Shown here piece by piece: positions 1 to 11,387 of a DNA stretch of 64,000 bases; position 1 is the first letter of the stretch; each line of letters begins with the position of its first letter. The translations under genes were made by a program, and so were the position numbers. Source of the DNA: Earliella scabrosa. Its lineage: Eukaryota > Basidiomycota > Agaricomycetes > Polyporales > Polyporaceae. The stretch spans positions 992,001-1,056,000 of the forward strand of contig JABYQQ010000016.1 of NCBI GenBank assembly GCA_022605405.1, read 5' to 3'. The notes below the pieces were generated by a model that was not told where the DNA came from, made no database searches, and worked only from the letters and a program-made list of their open reading frames with translations.

Positions 1-1228
1 CGTGTGATGGTGGCGCGTCCCCCGGACAGCGATGCATGGAGTTACTCGGCTCAGAATCCAACATATACCGTGACCGCCACCTTCGCGCTCGCGCGCATCG
101 ACCCCCCTCTTGCTCCTGCTCCCCTCTCTGGTCCCTCTCTACTGGCTACATATCATGCGCTCTGCTCTCCCTCATGCGAAGACGTTGTGGAAGCACGGTG
201 TTGAGAGTGACTTGACCCGTCGGTCGACATCTTGACCCAAAATGGGTTCTAATCACCCTGCGTATCCGCTGTGGCGCACACTCTGCGCAGCTGGTGAGCG
301 TCGGCGTTGCTTCACAACGGTCAACACCGATGGTTAAGTACACCACGGCGCATGGTACGGCGCGTCTTTACGCGTCCAAAGGTACGTAGGTTATACGACT
401 AGGCCCCCATATCTCGACGTGCTCTCTCAACGCCGTTCCTCTCCATAGCAGCATTACTCCACCGCATTACCTCCTTCCTTGGCGTCATTCGCGTGGACTA
501 TGGCGGACGCCTATCAACTTTGCTACAACGGGGCCGCATGAGTGATAGGTGGTTGGCGAGGCGCGATTGGTAAACGTTCTGGACGGGAGACGCGTCTCTT
601 TCGCACAGGGACGCGCATGTATGCACTGGACCAGCTGTGGTGGGGGTATATTGGTGCGGTCCTCTTCACACTATCGCGCCTATGACCAACTGTCGAGACA
701 AGCTGCGAACGACCGTCGCGGACCTCGGCGTCGTATCATGATGACGCAACGCCGACTCGAAGCGATATCAGCCACGATGTGGCTAGCGGAACAGGCGGCG
801 GTCTTTCCATCCAGGGTGAGTACGCTGTTCGTTGCGAGAAGATGGCTGATCCCATTTCCTGCTCCAGAGTTGTGTTCCGCTTCCCTGCTCGCTGTGGGAG
901 ACGACGAGCAGGCAGTTCGGGATCGACGGTGGGGACTCGGGACGTAGGCGATGTCACCGACGCGGTCGCCGGCGGCCGCGAAATTAACGGAACGATCTCA
1001 GCTGGCGCTTATCTTGGGGCGCGTGGTGGCGCCGGGCTGTGATTGGCCGGGCGTTGCTCCGCGCCCAATCACGAACGGACCTGCCCTGAAGAAGGAACGT
1101 GGCTTGGCTTCTCGCCATGGGGTCGGTCATCACGGGTCCGATTTGACCTTGCTAGCTCCCCCCATTGTCCTCCGTACCCTACCTCCTCCTACATATTAAC
1201 CACCGTCCTCTCCTTCAACTAGGCCAGT
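1..1228. other. Left-edge intergenic/promoter region
   Basis: No gene can be supported here. Open frames on both strands are short, overlap one another and resemble no family I know. The last few hundred bases are the likely promoter of the gene starting at 1229, with a paired CCAAT element near 1039-1072 and pyrimidine-rich sequence at about 1150-1220. A 5' or 3' end of a gene lying to the left cannot be excluded. Confidence 0.5.
1039..1072. promoter_or_regulatory. Inverted pair of CCAAT boxes
   Basis: GTGATTGG (1039-1046) and CCAATCAC (1065-1072) are perfect reverse complements separated by 18 GC-rich bases, 157 nt upstream of the ATG at 1229. CCAAT is the core site of the HAP/NF-Y complex. 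The symmetric arrangement suggests two facing sites, but binding is inferred. Confidence 0.4.
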
Positions 1229-2875
1229 ATGCATGAGCAGTATCCCGCTGCTGTCCCTGCTATCTCTCCCGTCATGCCTTCTTCCTCCATCCCCCGTCGA
1301 CGCTCGTCTAGGCTCTCGTCTGCTTCGGATCCGCACACGCCCCCGCCCCGCGACACGCCCCTCCCTATGCTGTCGCCCGCGTCCAACAGGAAGAGCTCGG
1401 ATAGCTGGAACAGTTCCAACTATGATCCAGCAGACGACTTCGAGTGGGATTGGAAACCAGAGCAGACGCGTCTGTTGTCCAGGGTAAGTCTTCAACTACG
1501 CGTTTCGAAGCGCGACACGCCTTGCTCGCAGTCATGGCGCGTCTTGGTTCCTGTTGGATGCCTTTCGTCGCGTCCATGGTCTGACCTATTGTCCTAGACC
1601 TTAGATGCGCTTCCCGCCCACCTCCTGACGCCGTTCAACGGTCCCGTACCCCCCTCCAACCTCCTCGATAAGATCGCCCGAGGTGTGATACAAGCGAAAG
1701 GGCCAGATGAATGGCCTCACTCCCTGCGGGCAACTCGTGCGAAGATCGTTGAGCTTGCCCGTCTTCGTGCGAAGGAGGATACCGCCAGTGATACCATCGC
1801 GGAGGAAGACAGCACCGATCCGGACGTCCTGCAACAGACGACCAACACAGGGTTCAAGCGCCCCCTGTATAGACAGTCAAGTATGGATTTCATGCAATCC
1901 GCCAAGCTTGACCCCACGGACAATGAAACGATCGCACGGTAAGCTCGAGCGTTTCTCGTTACCGTCGAGATCTCGGCTAACCATTTCACGTCAAATAGTC
2001 TATCGTATCGCTTGCAACATACCGAACGTATGATCCCCAACCCCGCCTACCCATATGTGCGCACCTCGCCTCGTCTTCGTTCCGGCACTACCAGAACTCT
2101 TGCTTCGACGGCGAGCTCCAGCACACTCAACTCCCAGAGCTCATGTGGCTCTGGGTCTCGCATTCCTCGCCTCCGCCGGTCGCTGTCTTCCATCTCGAAC
2201 TCGTCAGAGTCATACATCCAGCAGCCGGGAGCAGACCCCCGTGTTCATCGCATCAAGCGCGCCGAATCGTTCGCAGGGTCGGCGCTCTACCCCCCTGGGT
2301 CCCCGCTGAAATGCGCTCCTTCCTTCGGAGTCATTTCCAAGCGGAGTTCTGACGCGATGAGCGTGGACCACTCTAACCGTTCTGATGTAACCACGTCGGA
2401 CGAGGAAGAGAAGTTGCGGTCGAAGAAGGCGAAGAAGCCTCGTGTCAAAGCCTCGTCTCCCACCCCGCCCGCTACCTCTCCCACTACATCCCCAACAAAA
2501 CCCAAGCAGCTGCGACGAACTACGAAGCAAATTATCAAGCCTTCGTCCACCGCTTCTATGGATTGCCCTCACCGCTCTTCTAGGCCGAAGACCAACACGA
2601 AGTGTCCAAACTCCCATTTGTTTGGCCCAGAGCTGCCCACCCCTACGCCGCATATCTCAGGCCTGCGGTACATCCCCCATGCCTGTGGCCCCGCGCCGCA
2701 GACACCTGCTCCTTCCTCGGCCCCACGCAAGACACCGCGCCGCACGCGCGGTCCCTCGGGTCGTGCCCCTGTAGGCAGGAAGATATCATTTGGAAGCCTT
2801 GTGGCTCCTCAGGAAGCAGAGAATGCTGGATTCGGCGCAGGTCTCGGACTTGGCAGCGCCTTCCAGCTCGACTGA
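1229..2875 (+). CDS. Ser/Pro-rich protein of unknown function
   Basis: Three exons join in phase: 1229-1483, 1599 minus one (1598)-1938 and 1999-2875, giving 490 aa. I do not recognise the family. The N-terminus is rich in Ser, Pro and Arg. A more ordered stretch (about residues 70-150) contains DDFEWDWKPEQ and a segment that reads like a helix-forming domain (LDKIARGVIQAKG). The middle is Ser-rich low-complexity sequence, followed by an acidic patch (TSDEEEK), a Lys/Arg-rich patch (RSKKAKKPRVK) that could be a nuclear localisation signal, and a Pro-rich tail ending in a Gly/Phe-rich segment. Both introns have consensus GTAAG donors and TAG acceptors. It may be a nuclear, largely disordered regulator, but that is inference. 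The ATG follows a pyrimidine-rich leader. Confidence 0.75.
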
Positions 2876-3930
2876 ACTCTCCAACGCATATCTCTTGCCG
2901 CTACCATCTTCTCCACGTCAATTACTCTTCATACGGATGCTCTCTTGCGGGTCGTGCTTGATTCCCGCCCACACTCATTCTAGTCCCTCATACTTGTCTG
3001 GAGGAGTTACACGCCCTTCCTCCATACCACCGCTCCTTTGCTCCATCTATTGATGTCACACGTCCGCGCCTTGACTGCGACTGGACTCATCCACGCTCCT
3101 TCCGACTTTCCATTCCACCTGTGCTATAGTCGTTCGCCAGAACGCAAGAAGTCCAAAACTGCGCGGCCTGTTCCCTCACATAGACGGCCGACGAGGTTTC
3201 CGCCTACGCGCGGTGTATATACCAGCGTCGATGCTGGTTGTGCCATGGTGTACTATATGTTGGTTTCGCCGTTCCCCTGTACACTGAACCATCTGCTACG
3301 CCGTTGTTCACCATCGCTAACCCCAGTTGCTAGCTAATGCCACAAATACGTGCCTATACTGCCATCGACTTGCACTCATTTCCACTCCCTAACTTCGGCT
3401 TCCTGTCCATAGGTATCTATTCCTCACCTCCGTTCAGCGCTGCCCCAGCCCGGAACACGGTCTTGCGGTGGGGCGGCGCAGCGTGCTCTAGTCTGTCTTC
3501 TTGTATATGCGTTTATCTCCCCTTCGTCTGCTGTGCACGCGCTCTTTGGGATACTTCGTGTAGTATGTCTTCGTGTACATGTATCTCCTCTTTCAATCAC
3601 ATCCCTGTTGACTGTGTTCGCCGCAACCATGCGTTCGGTTTATTGGCGATGACAGTAACAGCATGTTGGGTTGGTCACAGGGGACCATGAGCCCGTGAGG
3701 GATTCGGAGTGACACCTCACGGTTTCGAACGCAGGCAACGGTATGGAGTACGTCCGAGAACGCTTCATAGGACGAACAAGTGCGACCGACATGCGACAGC
3801 GAATAGATGGGCTCTAGAGCGACGACAGCTAAATTCGAGGGTAATTCTGCCTGCACCAGCAACAACGCCTCATCATCAACTCATGCGACTGGAGAAACAG
3901 GGTAAGTCAACTCACCTAAACCGCTCAGCC
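2876..3930. other. Convergent intergenic region
   Basis: This stretch separates the stop codons of two convergent genes and should hold both 3' ends. It is pyrimidine-rich on the plus strand near 2890-3130. Small open frames at 3038-3690 show no protein-like pattern, and I see no RNA gene. Confidence 0.5.
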
Positions 3931-4453
3931 CTATGATGACGGCGCGCTCTCCGCATTCCCCCTCCTCTCAGCAATCTGCGCACGCTTCTCGGCGAGCAGC
4001 ACCGCTGCACGCTGGTCCCACTGGTACGCCCAATATCCAGCAAAACCGAATGTGCCCATGGCGATGGCGTGCCCGACGGGGTCTATGCGTGGTGTTGCCA
4101 GTGTGATTGAAGCGTTCGTAGCCGCGAGCAGATGCAGATTGAGGTTGTTAATGGAGTAGAGGGGGGTCAAGCAAGAAGTCACTACGTCAGTCGGCGAGAC
4201 ACGGAGCGAAAGAACGGCGGGACGCACTCTGCATGATGGGGCGTCGCTGGATGCCAAGTTGGCCGACGCGAGCAGCAAGACCAAAGAGTGAGAAGCCGAC
4301 GATGTTCGCGAGGAGGGACATGACGGCGGTAGTGGTGGGGTCGTTGAGAACTGGATACTCGAGTTGGAGGCGTTGGACTCGAAGCCCAGGCAGTTTCGCG
4401 CGATAAGTCCGAACAAGCCACACATAAGTCCCGATATGGCAATAGGATAACAT
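3931..4453 (-). CDS. Complex I accessory subunit, NDUFC2 (B14.5b)-like
   Basis: Two exons (4453-4228 and 4181-3931) join across a 46-nt intron, giving about 158 aa. The core resembles NDUFC2/B14.5b: a first hydrophobic segment (MSLLANIVGFSLFGLAARVG) followed by the conserved RRPI motif, then a second hydrophobic segment with FAGYWAYQWD and a Lys/Arg-rich C-terminal helix. NDUFC2 is a two-helix inner-membrane subunit of the mitochondrial NADH:ubiquinone oxidoreductase arm. The region before EYPVLNDP does not look conserved, so the true start may be further in or in an unseen short exon. The gene is divergent from the TPR gene at 4604, with only 150 bp between starts, so they probably share a promoter. 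The family call rests on motif resemblance. Confidence 0.6.
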
Positions 4454-4603
4454 CCACACACGCTGCACGCCGCGAGGTATTTAGCGCCGTGCTTCTAGCA
4501 CTTTGCACTAATACAGCTCCGAACCATCTCGCCACTGCTCTGTCGGTGCCCTTCCGCCACACCTGCCTTCGACTTCTGTACTCCCTTTGAGAGCGCGCAC
4601 CTC

Positions 4604-5653
4604 ATGTCTGAAGCTGAGCAGACACCTTCGACGTCTGGTCTTGCAGCTGGAGGCGATGTCGGGGCCAAGTTTAATACCGCGAAGGAGAAGAAGGCTGCAG
4701 GCGATGAGGCGTTCAAGAACAACGACATCCCGGGGGGTGCGTGTGCTCGATCCTTCTCGTTAGCTGAGTGCGCGCGTGCTGATTGTAGGATTGTTCATGC
4801 AGCGTTCAAGAACTACCATGAAGTACGTACATATCTCGTTCCATCAGGACGCGGGGAGCAAGGAATAGAGAAGCTGACGGCACCCGCGTGCGCGTAGGCT
4901 CTCCTGTATTTGAAGGGTCTTGACAAGTGAGTGCGCTTGTATGTCCGATGGCTGGTCGCCGTTCTGATGGATACATGCGTAGGAACGCGACCCAGAGGGC
5001 CCTTGGGCAGCCCGTGCCACAGCCGCCACCGATCGAAACGGTGAACCAGTCGGCAGATGAGAAGCCCAAGACGGAGGTGCGTTCTTCGACTGCATCCCAT
5101 TGATTCTGCCGATGCTGAGAGAGCTGTTTGCGTTGCGTTCTAGGTTGACGTCCTCGCGGAGAAGATCTACGCGAATATGTCCCAGTGCCATCTGAAGAAG
5201 GGCAACTGGAAGCGTGCGGTTGAGACTGCGGATCAGGTGCGCCATCCTCTTCACATTTTGAGATCGCGAGTAGGACCAACATGCATGCATATTTGAAGGC
5301 GTTGCACTACAACCCCAAGAACTACAAGGCGATGTTCCGCAAGGCAAAGGCACTCAAAGAGCAGGGCTACTTCGAGAAGGCCACGAAGATCCTCGAAGAG
5401 ATCATGAAGGACGGCGATGAGAGTGGTATGTCTCGCATGGCACCCGCTTGATTGACCGACTGACGTCTGTTGCAGATAAAGCTGCGTGCGTGGACGAGCT
5501 TGCTGATGTCCGTAAACGCGACAAGGAAGTTACCGCGCAACACAACCAGAAGATGAAGGGTGCGTCCTTGTGGCTCAACTCACTGCATCTCGCTGATCGT
5601 GGTGGCTTGCAGGCTTTTTGAACAAGGACAAGGTTGACCTGAGCAAGGACTGA
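4604..5653 (+). CDS. TPR co-chaperone-like protein
   Basis: Eight exons (4604-4736, 4803-4822, 4898-4926, 4983-5076, 5144-5236, 5299-5425, 5476-5559, 5613-5653) give 206 aa in a continuous frame. The sequence is three tetratricopeptide repeats: AAGDEAFKNNDIPGAFKNYHEA, then IYANMSQCHLKKGNWKRAVETA, then AMFRKAKALKEQGYFEKA, ending in a charged helix. The layout matches the C-terminal TPR module of FKBP/cyclophilin-40-type Hsp90 co-chaperones, but there is no isomerase domain. A Hsp70/Hsp90 adaptor role is inferred from the fold; a cytosolic location is expected because no signal or membrane segment is present. Exons 2 and 3 are very small (20 and 29 nt). Confidence 0.8.
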
Positions 5654-5973
5654 TGTTGCGTGGGGTCCGACTCTGACGCTTGAAGATTCGAACTGTATTA
5701 CTGATTTCTTTCCTGTGTATGTGCCGTCGTCGCTTTGTGCTGCTGTATCATTTTTTCGCAATGTAAACCATTCTGGCGCGTTCTAGCAACGTCTAGCACG
5801 CGCGCATCAGCAATCGATCTCCTCACGCCAGCAGTGCGGCGGTGCTGCACTGAGATAAACGGGACGCGTGACAAGATGTCACGTGGTCGCGTACAAGACG
5901 CGATTCTGTGACGCAGCGGGTTTCTTCTTGACCACGACCACGACCCTCGAGCTTGCCTGCAGCTGTCTACATC
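5654..5973. other. Intergenic region, TERT promoter
   Basis: These 320 bp separate the TPR stop codon from the TERT start. They must contain the TPR 3' end and the TERT promoter. I see no clear TATA box or other gene. Confidence 0.5.
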
Positions 5974-8900
5974 ATGCCTGGCGCGCATGTGGAGAACATC
6001 TCTAGGACTCTATATATACTGCGCGCATACTATCCTGTCGTCTTGACACTCCAGGAATATCTTGAAACCATCCTCGATGACCGAGGATCATGCCTTCAAG
6101 CAGGCTCCTCGGCCGACACCATGTCTTACCAAGAGCTCGTGGCGACTTCTTATGTCGCCACTAATCTTCTATCAGACTCTGCGAAACGAGTGGCTCCAAT
6201 CTCTCCGATGTCACATATGCAGGATGTATGTTGCGCGAATTGGAAGGTCTTCCTACATACTCACGCGTGCGTCTATTAGGTGATAGACAGAGCGCAGGAG
6301 AAACTGTTCGTGAAATGCAAAGGAGGCAGACCCTCGAACATCATAACGGCAGGGTACCGCAGAGTTACTCAGCAAGACGCCAGGAGCAAGTTCGGTGCGA
6401 CTCGCGTGCCGCTAACGAACTACTTTGTGAACACAATGGTCACCGCCCTGCAATCCCCTGAATGGGAATGCTTGCTTCAAAGGTAGTCCATGTCTATGGA
6501 GATTGTCGGCGTTCTCACCGATCGTGCTTCCGCAGAATCGGGGAGAACGCTATGTTTCACCTCCTCACTGAGACTTCCGTGTTCCTCTCACTGCCCAATG
6601 GCTGTCTATGCCAGGTCATTGGGGACCCGATCGTGAACGTAAAGCCTCATAACGACCTCTCTCAAGGCTCCGGGGCCTCTCGAAATAGTCAATATATGCC
6701 TCATGGACGACCTCGAGGGATCAAGAGACGTTGTGTGGTTGGTTACAATGAAGATAGGCCTCCTAAAAGGGTGAAACATGTGCATGATGCGGATGTGGCG
6801 AAGGCAATCAGCGCCAATACTGCTACCCAGAGCTCTGAGAGGTTCGTACGGTCACTATTTCGACTGTCTCGTTGGCTTGATATTGACACGGGAACAGGGT
6901 CCTGCCGGCGGACGTTGTGTTCCTTCGTGCCCGCATGTTCTATTCGCGCCCCATGTTCGTGCCACATACAACAAAGATTCTGATTGGATTGCCACCGAAA
7001 CGTCAGTGAATGCCCTCTGTCTCGTGATGATCATTCACTAAACGGTATATCACAGACGTGCTCAACCGCATATACCCATGTTGGCAGACTGATGGCGGGG
7101 CGAATGATGGTGGTTGGGTAGAACCAGACTCTCGTGAGCAAATGGCTCATGCGAGACGCCTCTCGAAGTACGTCTTCCCCAGACAATATGGGCTCAGGAA
7201 CGCCTTCGACACGCCACCTATGTCCAAGTATGGCATCTTTCGTACGCCTAACTACTGGGACAGAGAACAAGAGATCAAGGTCAGGTTCATCCCTAGAGCA
7301 TGAATCAATTTAACTCAAGTTGCAACTCACAGACCAAGGGCTCCTGCAAGACGCCAAAAAGGCTGAAGCACGTACTGGATATGCTAGAGAAAATGACGTG
7401 GAGACACAAGAAGTGCAAGTATAAGTTGCTCCTTGATACGACTTGTCCCTCGAAGGTATGTACCATCTTGTGAGTCGTTAAGCTTGCCTGAAGCTTCCAC
7501 ATATCAGTTGTTACAAGTCCGCGATGGTGCAGCTGCACTCGACAGTAGCATGATTCTGGTGAGAAAGCGCAGTGCTGGACGTGTGTCGGGCCACAAAACT
7601 GAAGATGTTGACGGTATAGGAAATGATGTCGGAGCTCTCGGTACAGCTACAAACGCAACCTTCAGTACAAGACACGAGTATCTCGCTTGATTCTGCAGGA
7701 CGCCTTGTTACTCCCTATGGTTTATCTCAGGCTAGAAAACAAACCAAGTATAAACCTCGCTTTGCCGAGTTCGCGTGTGGTCATGGTGAGGTGGGTCGAT
7801 ACACCGGGTCAATACATTGAACGTGTATGCGTTTACTAGAGCTGCTCTCACGTTTCCATCCTCCCAGGTCCTACGGTTTGCTATGTCGGTCACGAAGAAG
7901 GTAATACCAAGTAATTTCTGGGGAAGCAACCACAATTACGAACAAGTCATGCAACGTGGGTATGCGTCATGTCCTCGCGTCGCTCATCTTTGTCACCTGT
8001 TCACTACAGATGTCAAACACATGATTGTATCTCGCCGCTACGAGACTCTGTCTGTACACCATATATTGCAGCAGTTTCGTACCTCCGATTGCGAGTGGCT
8101 AATGCCCCAGAGCGCGGGAATGCAGGGGCAATCGAGGGTTTCTGTGACGGACTCGCTCAAACGACGAGAGTTATTGGAAGATTTTCTGTTCTGGTTTTTC
8201 GATTCGTTCCTAATACCACTCTTGAGGGTGAGCACACCTGTTTGATTTTCGTGGCAAATCTCTCACATTGTTTGCCAGACAACATTTTATGTCACAGAGT
8301 CCTCCGCGTTCCGCAATAGAGTGCTATACTTCCGCCACGACGACTGGAACACCCTCTGCGCACCGTTGGTGGAGAAGCTTAGAACGGACACATTCCAGCG
8401 GATCGAACAGGTATGTGATTGTTGTTCATGGGTTGAAATCTCAACGAGTGTCATCGTCGATATTCTAGCACGAAGCGCAAGAGATCCTCCGACAAAGACG
8501 ACTTGGGTTTTCTTTCGTCCGGCTGCTGCCAAAGGAGACTGGGGTTCGACCCATCGTGAATCTGCGGCGGCGAGTTGATAAGGTGGAGAGCCTTCACTTC
8601 GGTCTTTCGGTCACACACTGATTTGGAGGCTTCAGGATGCCTACAGGCCTGCGCCATCGATCAACCAAATACTTGGCGCAGCATTCCAGATACTCACACA
8701 CGAGAAGGTCTGTCGTTCGTGTCCACGAAGCCTCACGACTCAAATGGTCCATGACACGTTTATGTACAGAATCGCCAAAGTGACCGTCTTGGTGCATCGG
8801 TGTTCGGTCCGAATGAGGTTTACACCAAACTGAAGGCGTTCAAGGCGCACCTGACCGGGGGAGATGCTGCCAAAAAGTTGTGAGTGTATCAAAAGAGTTT

Positions 8901-10763
8901 TTGGCCTTGTAACCTGATCTTGGTTACAGACCAAAGTTGTACTTTGTCAAGGTGGACGTTCAGGCATGTTTCGATACTATCGAGCAGACGAAGCTACTCG
9001 GCATTCTGCGCGAGCTACTCTCTGAGGTTGGACCCAAGCCGATCGTTCCTTAATACCTCAATAACATTGGCGATATGTAGGACACGTACATGATCCAGCG
9101 GTACGGTACGGTAAGCAGAGTTGGCGACCGCATACAGCGCAAGTATGTCAAGAAGGCCCTACCAGAAGGTCAGTGTTGTAGCCATGTTAGACACTCCCTC
9201 TGATTATATTGATTGCATACAGACGATCACCCGCATTTTCTGACCTATGCGGCTCAGCTTGCGGGCGCCCTCCGCAACATGATCTTCGTCGACCAGGTAG
9301 ATGTGCTTGCCCACATATATAACGAACCAGTTAACGCTCTCATAGGTCGTGTACTCTTACTCAAGGACGGAGGAGGTGATTGCCCTTCTCGAAGAGCACA
9401 TCACGGAAAACATTGTGAAGATCGGTAATGAGTACTATCGTCAAGTGGTCGGCATCCCGCAGGGCTCGGTGCTATCCGCTATATTGTGCTCATTCTTTTA
9501 TGGCGACCTCGAGCGCAAATCGTTCAAATTCACCGAGGATCCTGACTGCGTCTGTTGTTCATCATCCAAAGCCTCGAGCATCCCCTGAATGATGACTTCA
9601 CACAGTGCCTCATGCGACTGATCGACGACTGGTTGCTCGTATCAACAAGCCAGACCAAGGCAGCCCGTTTCTACGACATGGTCTCAGTAGGTACGTGCTC
9701 TAGTCGCGCACTGTAGTTTCGACATCGATGGCATGAACGTCATTCTTGCCATAGGACATCCCGAGTATGGGTGCTTCATCTCGAAGGAAAAGAGCCTACT
9801 CAACTTCGACCATCCGACCTTGGCAAACATTGTAGACCCTCGTTCACAAGGTATGAAAGGGTGTTCCATGCCCCGCCTTCCCCAGTCTTGGTGTAACAAA
9901 GTGCGCGTTGCAGTCTTTCCATGGTGTGGATACTTGATCAACATGGCCGACTTGTCCGTGACGGTGGATTACTCGCGATTCCATCAAACATGTAAGTTAA
10001 CTACGTCTGCCATCCACAATCACCCTCTCCCTGACACCTCGTATGCTGTAGACTTGCAGGACTCTCTCACCGTGGAATATGGCCGCCGTCCGGGTGCGGC
10101 ATTCACATTCAAGATGATGCAGTAGGTCCACGATTTTGCAGTATCCTAGGGAGCTGTTGCACAGATCCATGATTCCTTCCAGGTTTGCGAAGTCCAGGAG
10201 CCACATCATTTACAACGACGCCGAGCTCAACTCGAAGCACGCGATCTACCTGAATCTCTATCAAAACTTCACCGTGCTCGCGATGAAGATGCACCACTAC
10301 CTACGCCAATGGGGATTGGACGTCGCGAAAAGCCATACGTACATCATGAGTACGTCTCCCTCACCATGATCCTATCTTCCAGTAGAGACTGGAGACGATA
10401 TTACGATCACAGAGACCATCAGGCAGACCGTCCGCTTCGCGTACTCATCCGCATGCAATCAAGCTCGTCACAAGCTCGCGCAGAGCAACCATGCACGGAT
10501 AGTTACGCACGAACCCCAAGCGATCTGGTACGTCTCGTTCCCCGCTTCCTGTTTCTGTCTCCCAGTTGAGATTTGATGCATCCCTCATTAGGCTGGGGCT
10601 CCACGCGTTCCACACCGTCCTTTCTCGCAAGCCGCACGCATACACAGGCATCCTGAGAGTTCTCCGCTTCGAACTCTCCCTCCCAAAGTACCGCCACTTC
10701 AAGAAGCAGCACCGCGCGGTGATCGCCCAAGGCCTCTCGACGCTCACCCTGCTCTGCTTCTAG
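5974..10763 (+). CDS. TERT: Telomerase reverse transcriptase
   Basis: Twenty-five exons keep frame throughout and give 1147 aa: 5974-6225, 6280-6482, 6536-6841, 6898-7001, 7056-7279, 7333-7455, 7508-7558, 7620-7790, 7868-7955, 8010-8227, 8279-8410, 8469-8582, 8636-8707, 8770-8879, 8930-9026, 9081-9168, 9223-9296, 9346-9549, 9606-9690, 9755-9850, 9914-9991, 10052-10121, 10183-10349, 10383-10527, 10592-10763. In order: N-terminal TEN-like region (LLTETSVFLSLPNGC), CP/RNA-binding motifs (KTPKRLKHVL, VIPSNFWGS), T motif (FFDSFLIPLLR), motifs 1-2 (FSFVRLLPKETGVRPIVNLR), motif A with Asp732 (VKVDVQACFDTIE), motif B' (VGIPQGSVLSAILCSFFYGD), motif C with Asp884-Asp885 (LIDDWLL), motif D (YGCFISKEK), motif E (FPWCGYLI) and a helical thumb. 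All three catalytic aspartates are present. It copies telomeric repeats from the telomerase RNA template. The N-terminal exon boundaries are the least certain. Confidence 0.95.
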
Positions 10764-11387
10764 ATGCCTGCGAGCCTCCCAAGTTGTAGTCCCGGATCCC
10801 GGATCAGCACGCGTACAGTTTGGTTTTCCGGATCGCGAGCCAACAAACAACACGATTAGTCCAGGGGTCGGTGCATACATGTTATATACCACTGATACAT
10901 ATCTTGTGGACGGGAGGAGAGAGAGAGGTCGGAGAAGAGTAGCCAGACGAGAGCGGAAGAAAGGGGAGGAATAAGAAACGACTAAGGAGGAGGGACGCGT
11001 GTGAACGAACAGAAGGATAGAGACGACACAGACGATGACAGACGCGAGGGACAAATCTCGTACAACCCGGGCGCGCGGGACCCACCTCTTGGGGGTACAC
11101 AAGAACATAGGTATAATGAAGAGTGCGAGCAGCGCGACACGGTTACAGTCGTCGTACGATGCGATGGTATGGGATGAGAGGATGAGGCAGTTCGCGGGAG
11201 GAAACAAGACGATGGTATGTGTGCAGAGAGGGGAATAACGAGCGGCGTCAAAAGATCGTGTAGATGATGGGCGAGGTGGCACAGGGAGACGAAAGGAGCG
11301 TGGGCGTGTTCGTGGGCAAAGGCGTGAGCGAGAAGAAAGCGGTGAGCGCGAGAGACGGGGAACGGAGAACGATCAGGGCGGGGTTGT
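10764..11387. other. Convergent intergenic region
   Basis: This 624-bp stretch lies between the TERT and RasGAP stop codons. The plus strand is purine-rich from about 10,910 to 11,380 (repeated GAG/GGA runs), so RasGAP transcripts would have a pyrimidine-rich 3' UTR. Long minus-strand open frames cross it, but only as out-of-frame extensions of RasGAP. Confidence 0.5.
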
